This document shows positions 22,023-32,043 of a stretch of DNA of 64,000 nt, piece after piece. This stretch comes from Dickeya fangzhongdai (GTDB lineage Bacteria; Pseudomonadota; Gammaproteobacteria; Enterobacterales; Enterobacteriaceae), in NCBI RefSeq assembly GCF_002812485.1, contig NZ_CP025003.1, forward strand, positions 3,100,001-3,164,000, given 5' to 3'. Positions within the stretch are counted from its first letter, which is position 1. The number at the start of each line of letters is the position of its first letter. The notes below the pieces were generated by a model. The model made no database searches. It saw only the letters and a list, made by a program, of their open reading frames with translations, and was not told the DNA's origin. Both the position numbers and the translations under genes were made by a program.

Positions 22023-23048
22023 TTAACCGGCGGCTTTATGCGCCTGCCAGCGTTCACTCAGTGCCGTCAACTGCGACGTCGCCTGTTTCCAGCGCGATGA
22101 ATTCAGCAGTTCACGGCGAGTGATCAACCCCCGATGATAGAGCGTCTCCAACCCCGGTACTTTGACCGGAGACAGGTTATCCAACACGCTGATCGCGCCC
22201 TGACGCTGGTTACATACCAGAATCATGTCGCACCCCGCGTCCAGCGCCGCCTGCGCGCGTTCGGCGTAACCGCCCATCACCGCTGCGCCTTCCATCGATA
22301 GATCATCCGAGAAGATGATGCCGCCAAATCCCAGCTCCTGACGCAGCACTTGTTTAAGCCAGTAGGGCGACCCGCTGGCCGGGCGGGGATCGGCATCGGT
22401 ATAAATCACGTGCGCCGGCATCACCGCATCTAACTGCTGGCGGGCGATCAATTCCCGAAACACCCGCATATCCCGTTCCCGAATTTGCGCCAGCGACCGC
22501 TCGTCCCGCGGCGTTTCCTTGTGGGAATCCGCCGTTACCGCGCCATGACCGGGGAAATGCTTGCCGGTCGCCTTCATACCGGCGGCACGCATGCCGGCAA
22601 TAAAACGCTCCACCACCGCCAGCAAGGTGTCCGGGTCGTCGTGGAAGGAACGGTCGCCAATCGCCGCGCTCTGGTGCCCGACATCCAGTACCGGCGCAAA
22701 GCTGATATCGATATCCATGGCGATCATCTCCGCCGCCATCACCCAGCCCGCTTCTTCCGCCAGCAGTTGCGCCTGCGGCAACGGGTTCAGCGCGGCAAAC
22801 GACTGCGCGGCCGGCAGCGCGGTAAAACCGTCGCGAAACCGCTGCACGCGCCCGCCTTCCTGATCGACCGACACCACCAGCCGCTCGCGAGAAGCGCGAC
22901 GCATCTGACGCACCAGTTCCGCCAACTGGTCGGCGTCGTGAAAGTTACGGCTAAACAGGATCACGCCACCCACCAGCGGATGCGCCAGCACCTCGCGATC
23001 TTCCGCGTCCAGCTCATAGCCGGCCACATCTAACATTAACGGCCCCAC
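22023..23048 (-). CDS. nagZ: Beta-N-acetylhexosaminidase NagZ
   Basis: NagZ is a cytoplasmic GH3 enzyme that removes N-acetylglucosamine from anhydromuropeptides during wall recycling; its product is phosphorylated by NagK. The 341-residue protein equals E. coli NagZ in length. Motifs are [29 protein letters not shown] (with the His of the mobile acid/base loop) and [10 protein letters not shown] (nucleophile Asp). The start is the GTG at 23046-23048 ([17 protein letters not shown]), with AAGGGG five bases upstream. Confidence 0.96.
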   Translation of the reverse strand: MGPLMLDVAGYELDAEDREVLAHPLVGGVILFSRNFHDADQLAELVRQMRRASRERLVVSVDQEGGRVQRFRDGFTALPAAQSFAALNPLPQAQLLAEEAGWVMAAEMIAMDIDISFAPVLDVGHQSAAIGDRSFHDDPDTLLAVVERFIAGMRAAGMKATGKHFPGHGAVTADSHKETPRDERSLAQIRERDMRVFRELIARQQLDAVMPAHVIYTDADPRPASGSPYWLKQVLRQELGFGGIIFSDDLSMEGAAVMGGYAERAQAALDAGCDMILVCNQRQGAISVLDNLSPVKVPGLETLYHRGLITRRELLNSSRWKQATSQLTALSERWQAHKAAG

Positions 23049-23142
23049 AAACACCCCTTCTGTATGATTGCCACATCGGCATGATGGAAAAATCGGCCTG
23101 ATAATCAAACGGCCCGCGCAAACGCCCCCCAGAGAGAAAGAC

Positions 23143-24000
23143 TCAATCGCGCCATCCCGCGGCCCGCCGCAATGCGTCAGCCGTCTGTCGGTAATACGCC
23201 TCAGCGGTCTGCCGCCAGCGGACTTCGAACCACATCAGCACCAGATAATCCACCCAATATTGCCAGCGCGCCGCCTGCCGCCGCAGTGACGCCGGGCGCA
23301 GGTGGCGCCAGTGCCGACAATACGCCTGCAAAAAATCCTGCTGACGCGCTTCATCCAGCTCGCAGGACCGGAACAGCAACGCCAGCTCCAGCCCGATATC
23401 GCCGTCCGCCGCGTACTCCCAGTCAATCAATCGCCAGCCGGCCTCGGTACGCAGCAGGTTGCCGGGATGCACATCCAGATGCAGCGGCGCGATCAGTAAC
23501 GGCGTCGGCAGCGGCTTATCCACCACCTGCTGATAGACGCGCCTCAGACGCGGCGAGCGTCGGGCTGGGTCCATATGGTGCCAGTGATGCGCCATCAGGC
23601 GTTTCAACGGCAACGGATAGCCATAACGCGGCTGATGATGCAGACGCGCCAGCATCGCCGCCAGTTCTCCTTCCGCCTGCGCAAACTGGCGCTCATCGGC
23701 CAGCTCGCCCGCCAGCCACTGCACCAGCAACCAGCCATCGCGCCAGCACACCGGATGCGGTGCCAGCGACTGCCCGGCCAGGTGCCGCAGCACATGAAAT
23801 TCACGCTGTCGGGAGGTGCCAAGCTGGCGCCCCTGCGGCGTTTCGCCGCGCGCCAGCCACAGCCCGGCCGGAGAATGAACGCGCCAGCTCTGGTGACTAA
23901 GGCCGTTGACCGGCTGTAAATAAAAACCGGCGGTCGCTACCGCCGGCAGAGCCTGCTGCAACAGCGCGTTCAGCGCCTCACTGCTGGCGAACCGTGCCAT
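23143..24000 (-). CDS. thiK: Thiamine kinase
   Basis: The 285-residue protein has the APH/choline-kinase fold. It shows the catalytic loop [11 protein letters not shown] and the metal-binding [17 protein letters not shown], with a typical GLSHQSWRV phosphate loop. In E. coli ThiK phosphorylates thiamine for salvage. It overlaps lpoB by 23 bp and lies 94 bp before nagZ. The N-terminal region is more diverged than the catalytic part. Confidence 0.9.
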   Translation of the reverse strand: MARFASSEALNALLQQALPAVATAGFYLQPVNGLSHQSWRVHSPAGLWLARGETPQGRQLGTSRQREFHVLRHLAGQSLAPHPVCWRDGWLLVQWLAGELADERQFAQAEGELAAMLARLHHQPRYGYPLPLKRLMAHHWHHMDPARRSPRLRRVYQQVVDKPLPTPLLIAPLHLDVHPGNLLRTEAGWRLIDWEYAADGDIGLELALLFRSCELDEARQQDFLQAYCRHWRHLRPASLRRQAARWQYWVDYLVLMWFEVRWRQTAEAYYRQTADALRRAAGWRD

Positions 24001-24568
24001 TGCCGGACCAGACGATTTCGCCGGTCTGCACCAGCATCAGTTGCATCGACAGATCCGGTGACTTCACGTCCCCGCTGGCGTCGGCATACAGCACGTATTG
24101 CGCGCCGACATAGCGGGCCAACCCCACCGCTTTGCTGCGCGACTCCAGACTGTCTTCTTCCGATAATCCCAGCGACTGCCGGGCAACGCCCAATTGTTCG
24201 CGAGACACCATCGTAAACTGCCCGGAAGACGCCAGCGCGTTATACAGCGCGGTAGTCGCCTGAGCGGTCTGCAGCGAACCGTTGGTGTTATTTTTAAGCT
24301 TGTTCAGCAGCAAAATACTGCCCCTGGCGATGCCGTCGGTTTTCACCATCTGCCCCACCAACGGCGTAGCCGCGGCCGACCAGTCCAACACCGGTACCTG
24401 AATCTTCGGCGGCGTCGGCAATGGCTGACTTTCTGCCGGCGGCAACTGCGGTTTCGACGGTGTGGGGACGGCGGGCTCGATAGTGGCCGGTTGTTCCGTT
24501 TGCGGCGCGCGGCTGGTACAGCCGGCAATCACCAGCGCCATCAGCACGATGCCAAGATATTTTTTCAT
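23978..24568 (-). CDS. lpoB: Penicillin-binding protein activator LpoB
   Basis: An outer-membrane lipoprotein of 196 residues with lipobox LVIAGC, a proline-rich disordered linker (residues about 25-65), and a C-terminal globular domain (LDWSAAATPLVGQM ... [22 protein letters not shown]). In E. coli LpoB crosses the peptidoglycan and activates PBP1B. The linker is of ordinary length. The ATG at 24566-24568 gives MKKYLGIVLMALVIAGC. Its end overlaps thiK by 23 bp. Confidence 0.94.
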   Translation of the reverse strand: MKKYLGIVLMALVIAGCTSRAPQTEQPATIEPAVPTPSKPQLPPAESQPLPTPPKIQVPVLDWSAAATPLVGQMVKTDGIARGSILLLNKLKNNTNGSLQTAQATTALYNALASSGQFTMVSREQLGVARQSLGLSEEDSLESRSKAVGLARYVGAQYVLYADASGDVKSPDLSMQLMLVQTGEIVWSGNGTVRQQ

Positions 24569-24589
24569 GTCTGTCCTCTCAATCACGCA

Positions 24590-24973
24590 TCAGAGAAAAA
24601 GATAAAGCCGTACCTGGCTGGCTGCCGGGTCAGCATGCGTGGCAACAAGGGAGATATCCGTATGGGCAGGGATCACCGCCGTCTGGCTGACACCCAGCGG
24701 CGGCACATCCAGCCCCTGCTGATCATACCAGTAAAAACGGTAGTGCAGCGTCACCGGCTGCCCCGACGTATTGCTGATACGGGCCGACGCCTGCTGACCC
24801 GCGCCGCCGCGCGACAGCGACGGACGAGAGGCGCTAATGCCGGCCGCCATCACCGAGGCGTCCAGCACCAGCGTCTGTTTGGAATTAATGGTCAGACTGG
24901 CCGTCTTGCTGCATCCGACAAGCGACATGCCCAGCAGCAAGGCGGCCAATGCGCCTGATGAGAATACGCGCAT
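24590..24973 (-). CDS. ycfL: YcfL family lipoprotein
   Basis: This 127-residue protein has a signal peptide with lipobox SLVGC (Cys21) and a beta-rich domain with the conserved LHYRFYWYDQQGLDV segment. It matches E. coli YcfL in size and context. The function is unknown. It sits 7 bp after hinT and 21 bp before lpoB, so it is surely cotranscribed with both. Confidence 0.92.
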   Translation of the reverse strand: MRVFSSGALAALLLGMSLVGCSKTASLTINSKQTLVLDASVMAAGISASRPSLSRGGAGQQASARISNTSGQPVTLHYRFYWYDQQGLDVPPLGVSQTAVIPAHTDISLVATHADPAASQVRLYLFL

Positions 24974-24980
24974 GACCGCA

Positions 24981-25331
24981 TCAACCGGCCAGCAACGGCC
25001 CCAGCGGGCGACCGCCCAGCAGATGCATATGGATGTGATACACCTCCTGACCGCCGTGGCGATTGCAGTTGATGATCAGACGGTAGCCGTCATCCGCAAT
25101 CCCTTCCTGACGGGCAATACTGCCTGCGACGGTGATCATGCGGCCAAGCGCCGCTTCATGCTCCGGCGCGGTGTCATTCACGGTGGGGATCAGGACATTC
25201 GGCACAATCAGAATGTGGGTGGGGGTACGTGGCGCGATGTCGCGAAAGGCAGTCACCAGTTCATCCTGATACACGATATCGGCGGGGATTTCCCGACGAA
25301 TGATTTTACTGAAAATGGTTTCTTCAGCCAT
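24981..25331 (-). CDS. hinT: Purine nucleoside phosphoramidase HinT
   Basis: HinT is a 116-residue HIT-family hydrolase of adenosine phosphoramidates. The active-site HIHMHLLGG motif is near residues 99-107, and the start [24 protein letters not shown] is typical. It heads the hinT-ycfL-lpoB-thiK-nagZ-ycfP group, conserved in enterobacteria. A 113-bp gap separates it from the upstream dehydrogenase. Confidence 0.96.
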   Translation of the reverse strand: MAEETIFSKIIRREIPADIVYQDELVTAFRDIAPRTPTHILIVPNVLIPTVNDTAPEHEAALGRMITVAGSIARQEGIADDGYRLIINCNRHGGQEVYHIHMHLLGGRPLGPLLAG

Positions 25332-25444
25332 AACACAGTTCCTTTAAAAACGAGCGCTGTTCAGCGATGCGGCTTGCAGTATGAGTGATAAATCCAATAC
25401 TTTTCAACTCTCTTTGTCGGTGCTCGCCACGCGTAGCACCGGCG

Positions 25445-26506
25445 TTATGCCGCGAAAAATGCCGCCGGCATCCCCAGAGAACACCCGGCGTCGGTAATTT
25501 TCCGCCACTCTCCCTCGGAAATGGCGATGCCCTCAGCCTGACGCTGCTGACGGGCCTGACGTTCCGGTTCGCCGGCAATCAGAATCGGCACGGACGGATC
25601 CGGCGAGCGCGAGGCGCGGACATACGCCAACATGGCATCGTACTCCTGTTTCAGCCACGCCATCCCCACCAGTTTAGACGGATCGATCACAATGGTGGTC
25701 ATGTTGTTGACGATGGCGCCTTCGCGCGCATTGCCCGGCTGAATGGTGCCGCCGCCGGACAAAATGCCCGCCAGCAGTTCCGCCGCCAGAATCAGGCCGC
25801 CGCCCTTGTGACGCGCGATAGGCAGCAACGCGCCGGTCGCCTCGCCTTCCCACATCACCCGCGGATCGGCGCTCGGGCGTCCGTCGCTGTCCAGCATCAC
25901 CGGCTCATCAAAGATTTTCCCCGCCAGCCAGGCCACGCGCGTTTTACCCAGCGCCACAATGCTGGTGGCGAAGTCCAGAATAAAATCGGGGTTGTCGTCG
26001 CTGCCTGGGAAGGCAATACAGATCGGGTTGGTGCCAAAACGCGCCTCGCTGCCGCCAAACGGCGCCACCAGCGGCGCGATATCGCCGACATTAACGAAGT
26101 GAATCGAAATCAGACCGGCCTGCGCCGCCATTTCGCCGTAGGTGCCGATACGCCCCAGATGACAGGTCGACGCCAGCGTCATCAGGCAAATACCGGTGGT
26201 CTTCACCCGTTCAATCGCCGCTTGCATCGCTTCGCGCCCGGTGCGCTGCCCGAACCCGCGATCGCCGGAGAACTGCAGCACCGCGCCGCCATCCTGCAGC
26301 AAACGGGCCGGGGTGTTGGGATGCATGATGCCCTGCGCGATGAAACTGACGTATTCCGGCAACATGCCGACTCCGTGGCTGTCGTGCCCCTTGAGATTCG
26401 CGCCAACCAGATGAAGCGCCACGCACTCGGCTTCGTCGTGGTCACACCCGGTGTTACGCAACAGTTCATAGGCTATCTGCGTTAAACGCTCAGCTGAAAT
26501 CCGCAT
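25445..26506 (-). CDS. YbiC-type malate/L-lactate dehydrogenase family oxidoreductase
   Basis: A 353-residue NAD(P)-dependent oxidoreductase of the Ldh_2 (type II malate/lactate dehydrogenase) family. It shows LKGHDSHGVGM (45-55), TCHLGRIGTYGEMA with the catalytic His, FGTNPICIAFPG and GKTRVAW. It is closest in length and motifs to E. coli YbiC (HcxB), a hydroxycarboxylate dehydrogenase. In E. coli the place between ptsG and hinT is occupied by fhuE, so this gene is at a non-E. coli location. The substrate cannot be read from the sequence. Confidence 0.9.
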   Translation of the reverse strand: MRISAERLTQIAYELLRNTGCDHDEAECVALHLVGANLKGHDSHGVGMLPEYVSFIAQGIMHPNTPARLLQDGGAVLQFSGDRGFGQRTGREAMQAAIERVKTTGICLMTLASTCHLGRIGTYGEMAAQAGLISIHFVNVGDIAPLVAPFGGSEARFGTNPICIAFPGSDDNPDFILDFATSIVALGKTRVAWLAGKIFDEPVMLDSDGRPSADPRVMWEGEATGALLPIARHKGGGLILAAELLAGILSGGGTIQPGNAREGAIVNNMTTIVIDPSKLVGMAWLKQEYDAMLAYVRASRSPDPSVPILIAGEPERQARQQRQAEGIAISEGEWRKITDAGCSLGMPAAFFAA

Positions 26507-26727
26507 ACTGTTCCCTCTGAAAGAATGATGTTGTGGTACGCCGCTGATAGACGATGTTGTTATGGGCAGAGCGGCGTTGGTTATCCACTGTCGTGACTGA
26601 CAACGGGCGTATCACGCACGGCAGCGTCAGTTATCCTACTGCCGAACTTCCGGTGAGGGGAAACGATTCTGTCCTGCCGGGAGGCATTTTAGAATATAAA
26701 AAAGCGGGCTGTAAAAATGCAGAATGT

Positions 26728-26751
26728 AAAAAAGGGGCCGTAGCCCCTTTT
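26728..26751 (-). terminator. ptsG terminator
   Basis: AAAAGGGGC and GCCCCTTTT pair with a four-base loop. In the leftward direction of ptsG the stem is followed by a run of T (the A-run at 26728-26733). It lies 39 bp after the ptsG stop. The rest of 26507-26789 shows nothing else clear. Confidence 0.85.
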
Positions 26752-26789
26752 CGTCAACTCCCCGTAATCCGTCAGTGGTTACGGATATT

Positions 26790-28223
26790 TCAGTGATTAC
26801 GGATGTAATCGTCCATATCGGTTTTCAGGTTATCGGACTTGGTGCCGAAGATCGCCTGCACGCCGGAACCGGCCACCACCACGCCCGCCGCGCCCAGTTT
26901 CTTCAGCTCGGCCTGGTCAACTTTGGACACATCACCCACGCTGACGCGCAGACGAGTGATACAAGCATCCAGGTTGGTGATGTTTTCTTTACCGCCGAAT
27001 GCGGAAACCAGCGACGCCGCCATTTCAGAGTTGCCCTGAGCAGACTGCTCGGACGCAGACTCTTCGCGGCCTGGGGTTTTCAGATCCAGTTTGGCGATCA
27101 GCACGCGGAACACGGTGTAGTACACCGCGGCATAGCACAGGCCGACGATCGGGAACAGCCACAGTTTGCTGCCGTTGCCGCTCAGTACGATGAAGTCGAT
27201 CAGACCGTGCGAGAAGCTGGTGCCGTCACGCATGCCAAGCAGAATACAGATCGGGAACGCCAGACCGGCCAGCACCGCGTGGATGACATACAGAATCGGC
27301 GCCACGAAGATGAAGGAAAACTCGATCGGCTCGGTGATACCGGTCAGGAACGCGGTCAGCGCAGCGGAGATCATGATACCGCCCACTTTGGCGCGATTTT
27401 CCGGTTTAGCCGAATGCCAGATAGCGAGCGCGGCGGCCGGCAGACCATACATTTTGAACAGGAAACCGCCAGACAGTTTACCCGCAGTCGGGTCGCCCGC
27501 CATATAGCGCGGAATATCGCCGTGGAACACCTGACCCGCAGCGTTGGTGAACTCGCCGACCTGCATCTGGAACGGCACGTTCCAGATATGGTGCAGACCG
27601 AACGGCACCAGACTGCGCTCAACGATGCCGTAGATACCGAACGCCAGTACCGGGTTCTGGTAAGCGGCCCATTGAGAGAAAGTCTGAATCGCGCTGCCCA
27701 CCGGCGGCCAAATGAACGACAGCACCACACCGATGATGATGGCGGTCAGGCCGGAGATGATCGGCACAAAGCGCTTACCGGCAAAGAAGCCCAGGTATTC
27801 CGGCAAGCGGATGCGGTAAAAGCGGTTGAACATGTAGGCGGCAATCGCACCGGCGATAATCCCCCCCAGCACGCCGGTATCAGCCATGTGGTTAGCGGCG
27901 ATATCTGCCGGCGACATATGCAGCACCAGCGGCGCAACCACAGCCATGGTTTTCACCATAATGCCGTAAGCCACCACCGCAGCCAGCGCGGACACGCCGT
28001 CATTATTGGTGAAGCCCAACGCTACGCCGATAGCAAAAATCAACGGCATGTTGGCAAAAACCGAATCGCCCGCCTGCGCCATCACGCTGGAAACAACCGC
28101 CGGCAGCCAGCTAAAGTTGGCCGACCCGACGCCCAGCAGAATACCGGCGATAGGCAGCACGGATACTGGCAGCATCAGCGATTTACCTACTTTTTGTAGG
28201 TTTGCAAATGCATTCTTGAACAT
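26790..28223 (-). CDS. ptsG: PTS glucose-specific enzyme IICB
   Basis: PtsG imports and phosphorylates glucose. The 477-residue protein has exactly the E. coli length: a membrane EIIC domain (to about 380), a linker ([17 protein letters not shown]) and an EIIB domain with the phosphorylated cysteine in [13 protein letters not shown] (about 421). The EIIC signature [11 protein letters not shown] is present. The ATG at 28221-28223 gives [27 protein letters not shown] and has the E. coli-like AGGAGCACTCTC leader in front. Control by Mlc and by the small RNA SgrS is likely from the upstream sequence. Confidence 0.98.
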   Translation of the reverse strand: MFKNAFANLQKVGKSLMLPVSVLPIAGILLGVGSANFSWLPAVVSSVMAQAGDSVFANMPLIFAIGVALGFTNNDGVSALAAVVAYGIMVKTMAVVAPLVLHMSPADIAANHMADTGVLGGIIAGAIAAYMFNRFYRIRLPEYLGFFAGKRFVPIISGLTAIIIGVVLSFIWPPVGSAIQTFSQWAAYQNPVLAFGIYGIVERSLVPFGLHHIWNVPFQMQVGEFTNAAGQVFHGDIPRYMAGDPTAGKLSGGFLFKMYGLPAAALAIWHSAKPENRAKVGGIMISAALTAFLTGITEPIEFSFIFVAPILYVIHAVLAGLAFPICILLGMRDGTSFSHGLIDFIVLSGNGSKLWLFPIVGLCYAAVYYTVFRVLIAKLDLKTPGREESASEQSAQGNSEMAASLVSAFGGKENITNLDACITRLRVSVGDVSKVDQAELKKLGAAGVVVAGSGVQAIFGTKSDNLKTDMDDYIRNH

Positions 28224-28226
28224 ATA

Positions 28227-28242
28227 GAGAGTGCTCCTGAGT
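28227..28242 (-). promoter_or_regulatory. SgrS small-RNA target over the ptsG ribosome-binding site
   Basis: On the reverse strand the leader reads ACTCAGGAGCACTCTC just before the ATG. As I recall, this equals the stretch of E. coli ptsG mRNA that SgrS pairs with under glucose-phosphate stress; it includes the AGGAG ribosome-binding site. Its conservation, while the flanks differ, argues for the same small-RNA control. Confidence 0.75.
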
Positions 28243-28325
28243 AATAGTGCTTCTACTTCTGACAGTTCGCATGAAGGTGGGGAGGTCATCCTTCACGCGG
28301 TCGGGATGTGATATGCATCCTCATT

Positions 28326-28350
28326 AATTTTTACGCAGAGTAAAATAAAT
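28326..28350 (-). promoter_or_regulatory. Mlc operator of ptsG
   Basis: On the reverse strand the sequence ATTTATTTTACTCTGCGTAA followed by AAATT closely resembles the AT-rich Mlc operator at E. coli ptsG. It lies about 100-130 bp upstream of the start codon. Mlc would repress ptsG when glucose transport is idle. A half CRP site (TGTGA at 28426-28430) is further upstream. The rest of the 28224-28539 gap shows no gene. Confidence 0.7.
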
Positions 28351-28539
28351 GTTGCATCAAATGTTTGATAGCAGTCACGTTTCAACTCATGGGAAACCCA
28401 CGTTACTATCAGAAGTCTTATGGTTTGTGATCTAACGCTAAAAATTAACCCCGCCACCGTACAGCGCAAGCTGCAAATGGCAGGGATTATCAGCGATTAA
28501 TTACGAAGCCAAAAAAAACTCGCGTATTCTCAACCAGTA

Positions 28540-29334
28540 TCAGGCCACGGTCAACCGCGCTGCATCAATGTGGAATAGCCGAGCAAAATTTTCGGTAGTG
28601 GTGGATGCCAGCTGTTCAAGACTGACATTTTTGAGTACAGCCAGATATTCAGCCACATCGCGCACGTAGGCGGGCTGATTCTCCTTGCCGCGGTAGGGAA
28701 CCGGCGCCAGCCACGGGGAATCGGTTTCAATCAGCAGCCGGTCCAGCGGCACGTAACGCGCGACGTCGCGCAATGCGTCGGCATTACGGAAAGTCACAAT
28801 CCCGGAAAAGGAAATATAGAACCCCAAATCCAGCAGTTTCTCCGCTGTTTCCCGATCTTCGGTAAAGCAGTGCAGCACGCCGCCGCATTCGTCCGCTTTT
28901 TCCTCACGCAGGATGGCAAGCGTATCTTCACGGGCGGAACGGGTATGCACAATCACCGGCTTATTCAGCGCCCGGCCAACGCGAATATGTTCGCGAAACG
29001 ATGCCTGCTGCTGCGGGATGGTGTCTTGCTGATAATAGTAATCCAGCCCGGTTTCCCCCAACGCGACAACCGACGGTGAGGCCGCCAGTGTGCGCAGCTC
29101 GGCGAAATCGTACGGCTCTTCCTGACTGAGCGGATGCACGCCGCAGGAAAACGCCACATTGTCGCGTTCGCCGATCAATTCGGTCATGGCGCGGAATCCC
29201 GGTAAGGTGGTCGCCACCGCCAGAAAAAAGCCTACCTCGCGCTCACGGGCCTTGTTCAGCACGTCAGACACGTCTTTGTGCAGCGACTGATAATCCAAAC
29301 CATCAAGGTGGCAGTGGGAATCAACTAACAACAT
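28540..29334 (-). CDS. ycfH: TatD-family metal-dependent hydrolase YcfH
   Basis: The 264-residue protein is a TatD-type amidohydrolase or DNase. Metal ligands are visible: DSHCHLD at the N-terminus, GETGLDYYY, VIVHTR, HCFTED and ETDSPWLAP. E. coli YcfH (265 residues) matches throughout. The substrate in the cell is unknown. The start is the ATG at 29332-29334 (MLLVDSHCHL); a TTG two codons earlier is less likely. It ends the leftward operon after holB (19 bp). Confidence 0.95.
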   Translation of the reverse strand: MLLVDSHCHLDGLDYQSLHKDVSDVLNKAREREVGFFLAVATTLPGFRAMTELIGERDNVAFSCGVHPLSQEEPYDFAELRTLAASPSVVALGETGLDYYYQQDTIPQQQASFREHIRVGRALNKPVIVHTRSAREDTLAILREEKADECGGVLHCFTEDRETAEKLLDLGFYISFSGIVTFRNADALRDVARYVPLDRLLIETDSPWLAPVPYRGKENQPAYVRDVAEYLAVLKNVSLEQLASTTTENFARLFHIDAARLTVA

Positions 29335-29353
29335 AATCAAGGGTATCCGGTAT

Positions 29354-30364
29354 TCAGGAAAAAGATGACGACACCGGCAGCGTCGGAGACGACAACAGGC
29401 TCTCCCACGCCAGCAACAGTTCCGTCAATAACAATTCGCGGTTAACGCCCGTCACCGACAACAGTTGGTGACGACAGTGTAGCCAGCGCCGCAGGCCGTG
29501 GTGCAGGCGGGCGTCGCCAAGCTGTGACGCCAATTGCGCCGCCAGCGGCGCCTGATCCAGGTTGGTCCGCTGATCGGCAGCCTGATGGCGCCATTTCAGC
29601 GCATCCAGCAACAGCGTACTCACCCAGTGAATACGACGATCGGCGTCATCATGATTGAGTACCGGCAACAGCGCCAGCGCATCACTGGACTGCAGGCTCT
29701 GCGCCAGCTGCTGGCAAACCGCCTGACGCGCTTTCCAGCTATCCGGCTGCAGCAATGCTTCAGCGGCCAGCGGCGCCCCCGCCGCCAGTCGCAACGCGGT
29801 CTGCAGCGCCAGCTCATCATGATGTCCGCGTCCGCGCAGCCATTGCATCCCTTGCGGCTCAGCCGGCACATCCAGGTACAAATGCAGGCAGCGACTGCGC
29901 ATCGTCGCCAGCAACCGTCCCGGTTCGCGGCATCCCAGCAGAAAATAGGTTTGCGCCGGCGGCTCTTCCAACGTCTTCAGCAGCGCATTGGCCGCCGCTT
30001 CGGTCAGGCTTTCCGCCTGCGGCAGCCAAACCACCTTCGCACCACCCTGCCGCGAGCGCTGGTACACTTGCTCTAACGCATCGCGCACCGCGTCAACGCC
30101 CAGACTGTGCTTACCTTTTTCCGGGCTGAGGGTATGCCAGTCCGGATGGGTGCCGGCGTTCATCAACTCACAGGAGTGGCAGCGTCCGCAGCTCTTTGCG
30201 CCATCCGGCTGCTGACACAGCAGCCAGCGGCTGAATGCGTACGCCAGCGAGGCGTCGCCCATACCGTCGATAGCATGCAGCAACAGCGCATGATGGCCGC
30301 GCTCCGCCTGATGCGACGCCAGCAACTGGCGGTAAGGCGCATTCAGCCAAGGATACCACTCCAT
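29354..30364 (-). CDS. holB: DNA polymerase III delta-prime subunit
   Basis: HolB is part of the clamp loader. The 336-residue protein has the zinc-binding cysteines CQQPDGAKSCGRCHSCELM (50, 59, 62, 65) and the sensor region ESLTEAAANALLKTLEEPPAQTYFLLG, with GREPGRLLATMRSRC as the SRC motif (TMRSRC). The P-loop is degenerate (DGMGDAS), as expected for delta-prime, which does not hydrolyse ATP. It lies 7 bp after tmk and 19 bp before ycfH. Confidence 0.96.
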   Translation of the reverse strand: MEWYPWLNAPYRQLLASHQAERGHHALLLHAIDGMGDASLAYAFSRWLLCQQPDGAKSCGRCHSCELMNAGTHPDWHTLSPEKGKHSLGVDAVRDALEQVYQRSRQGGAKVVWLPQAESLTEAAANALLKTLEEPPAQTYFLLGCREPGRLLATMRSRCLHLYLDVPAEPQGMQWLRGRGHHDELALQTALRLAAGAPLAAEALLQPDSWKARQAVCQQLAQSLQSSDALALLPVLNHDDADRRIHWVSTLLLDALKWRHQAADQRTNLDQAPLAAQLASQLGDARLHHGLRRWLHCRHQLLSVTGVNRELLLTELLLAWESLLSSPTLPVSSSFS

Positions 30365-30371
30365 CAGTCGC

Positions 30372-31016
30372 TCACTCCCCTCGCCCGTTCAGTTGCCGCA
30401 GCCAGTCAGACAAGACCTGACGGATGTCGGCATTGACCAGCGCCAGGTCGCGGGATGCATCAATCGTCACGATAGAAGCGTCGGCCGCCGCCTGTTGCTG
30501 ATAGCGGGCGCGGGTGCGCTCGAAAAACGCCAGCGACTCCTGCTCGATGCGATCCAGCGCGCCGCGCTGGCGGGCGCGTTTAAGCCCCAGCTCAGGCGAA
30601 ATATCCAGATACAACGTTAAGTCAGGGCGGAAATCGCCCAGCACGGTATCCCGCAGCGAGGTCATCAATCGCGCATCGATACCCCGGCCGCCGCCCTGAT
30701 AGGCCTGGGAAGAGAGATCGTGCCGATCGCCCACAACCCAGGCGCCGCGGGCCAGCGCTGGTCGAATCACGTTATCCACCAGCTGCACGCGCGCCGCATA
30801 CAGCATCAGCAGTTCGGCCTTATCCGTCAGCTTTTCATCCGCCACGCCCTGTTTGATCAACTCACGCAGCTTTTCCGCCAGCGGCGTGCCGCCGGGCTCA
30901 CGGGTAAACACAATGTCATCAATGCCGAATGTCCGCAGCGTGTCCACCACCACCGCATGAGCGCTGGTCTTACCCGCGCCTTCCAGACCTTCAATTACGA
31001 TAAATTTACTGTTCAT
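30372..31016 (-). CDS. tmk: Thymidylate kinase
   Basis: Tmk phosphorylates dTMP to dTDP. The 214-residue enzyme has P-loop [10 protein letters not shown] (near 10-19), the DR(H/Y) motif in [19 protein letters not shown], and the lid region [17 protein letters not shown]. The ATG at 31014-31016 overlaps the end of mltG by 11 bp, so translation is likely coupled. Full length. Confidence 0.97.
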   Translation of the reverse strand: MNSKFIVIEGLEGAGKTSAHAVVVDTLRTFGIDDIVFTREPGGTPLAEKLRELIKQGVADEKLTDKAELLMLYAARVQLVDNVIRPALARGAWVVGDRHDLSSQAYQGGGRGIDARLMTSLRDTVLGDFRPDLTLYLDISPELGLKRARQRGALDRIEQESLAFFERTRARYQQQAAADASIVTIDASRDLALVNADIRQVLSDWLRQLNGRGE

Positions 31017-32037
31017 TCTTTTCCTTTCCGGCGGCAGCCTGCGCGGAACGATACGCCTGCACGGCGCGGTTATGATCGTTCAGGTTGGTGGTAAATTTGT
31101 GTCCACCCTTGCCGTCGGCCACAAAATAGAGATAGCCGGTTTTGGCCGGATGCGCGGCTGCTTCGAGGGACGCCTTGCCCGGCATGGCAATCGGCGTGGG
31201 CGGCAACCCGCTGATGACATAGGTATTGTACGGCGTGGGAGCCTCCAGCGCACTGCGGGTAATGGTGCCGTTATAGCTGTCCCCCATGCCGTAGATCACC
31301 GTCGGGTCGGTCTGCAACCGCATACCGGCGCGCAGGCGATTGATAAATACCGAGGCCACCAGCGGCCGCTCTTCATTAATAGCGGTTTCTTTTTCAATCA
31401 ACGACGCCATCACCAACAGGTCGTCCGGGGTTTTATAGGGTAACCCTTCGTCCCTCCCCTGCCAGACGTCATTGAGCATTTTCGTCATCCGCTGGTGCGC
31501 GCGCTGCAGGATCGACTTGTCGCTCATGCCCGCAGTGTGCAGATACGTATCCGGATAAAACCAGCCTTCGGGGTTAGGCTTGTCTTTCAACCCCATCGCT
31601 TCGGCGATTTCCTGCGGTGTTTTATCATCCAACGTGTGCTTGAGATAAGGCGCCGACTTCAGCGTTTCCTGCCAGTCTTTCAGGCGCGAACCTTCCACAA
31701 ACCGCAGCGAAAACTGCGCTTCTTTGCCGCTGGCCAGCAACGCCAGCATGTCGCGCACCGTCATCGCAGGCGTCAGCCGATAGGTCCCGGCCTTAAACGC
31801 CGCCAGTTCCGGCTCCAGATGCAGCAACCAAGGGAACCAGCCGCTGGCGCCAATAATTTGTTGTTCTACCAGCAGCTCTTTTAGCGCTTCACGATTGGTG
31901 CCGGCCGGGAGAGTAAAAATGGTTTCCTGTCTGATAGCCAACGGTGAATCGGCAAGGTGCTGTATCTGTTTCCAGCCCCACCAGGCACCGAGCGCCAGCA
32001 GAACAATAATCCCAAGACCCCATTTTATTCTCTTCAT
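31006..32037 (-). CDS. mltG: Endolytic murein transglycosylase MltG
   Basis: MltG cuts nascent glycan strands at the inner membrane. The 343-residue protein has one N-terminal membrane helix ([17 protein letters not shown]), a LysM-like region, and the YceG catalytic domain with [26 protein letters not shown], whose Glu is catalytic, plus [10 protein letters not shown] and [20 protein letters not shown]. It sits between pabC and tmk as in E. coli. Confidence 0.96.
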   Translation of the reverse strand: MKRIKWGLGIIVLLALGAWWGWKQIQHLADSPLAIRQETIFTLPAGTNREALKELLVEQQIIGASGWFPWLLHLEPELAAFKAGTYRLTPAMTVRDMLALLASGKEAQFSLRFVEGSRLKDWQETLKSAPYLKHTLDDKTPQEIAEAMGLKDKPNPEGWFYPDTYLHTAGMSDKSILQRAHQRMTKMLNDVWQGRDEGLPYKTPDDLLVMASLIEKETAINEERPLVASVFINRLRAGMRLQTDPTVIYGMGDSYNGTITRSALEAPTPYNTYVISGLPPTPIAMPGKASLEAAAHPAKTGYLYFVADGKGGHKFTTNLNDHNRAVQAYRSAQAAAGKEKNEQ

Positions 32038-32043
32038 AACACA

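Noticed and set aside
23172..23900. A 242-codon Ala/Pro-rich forward frame over thiK
   Set aside because: Typical GC-rich antisense shadow; thiK carries the conserved kinase motifs.
26775..28199. A 474-codon forward frame over ptsG
   Set aside because: Antisense of a conserved gene; translation is His/Gln/Arg-rich and has no recognisable domain.
28426..28441. CRP-like half site (TGTGATCTAACG) upstream of ptsG
   Set aside because: Only one half fits; I could not support a full CRP site although CRP control of ptsG is known in E. coli.
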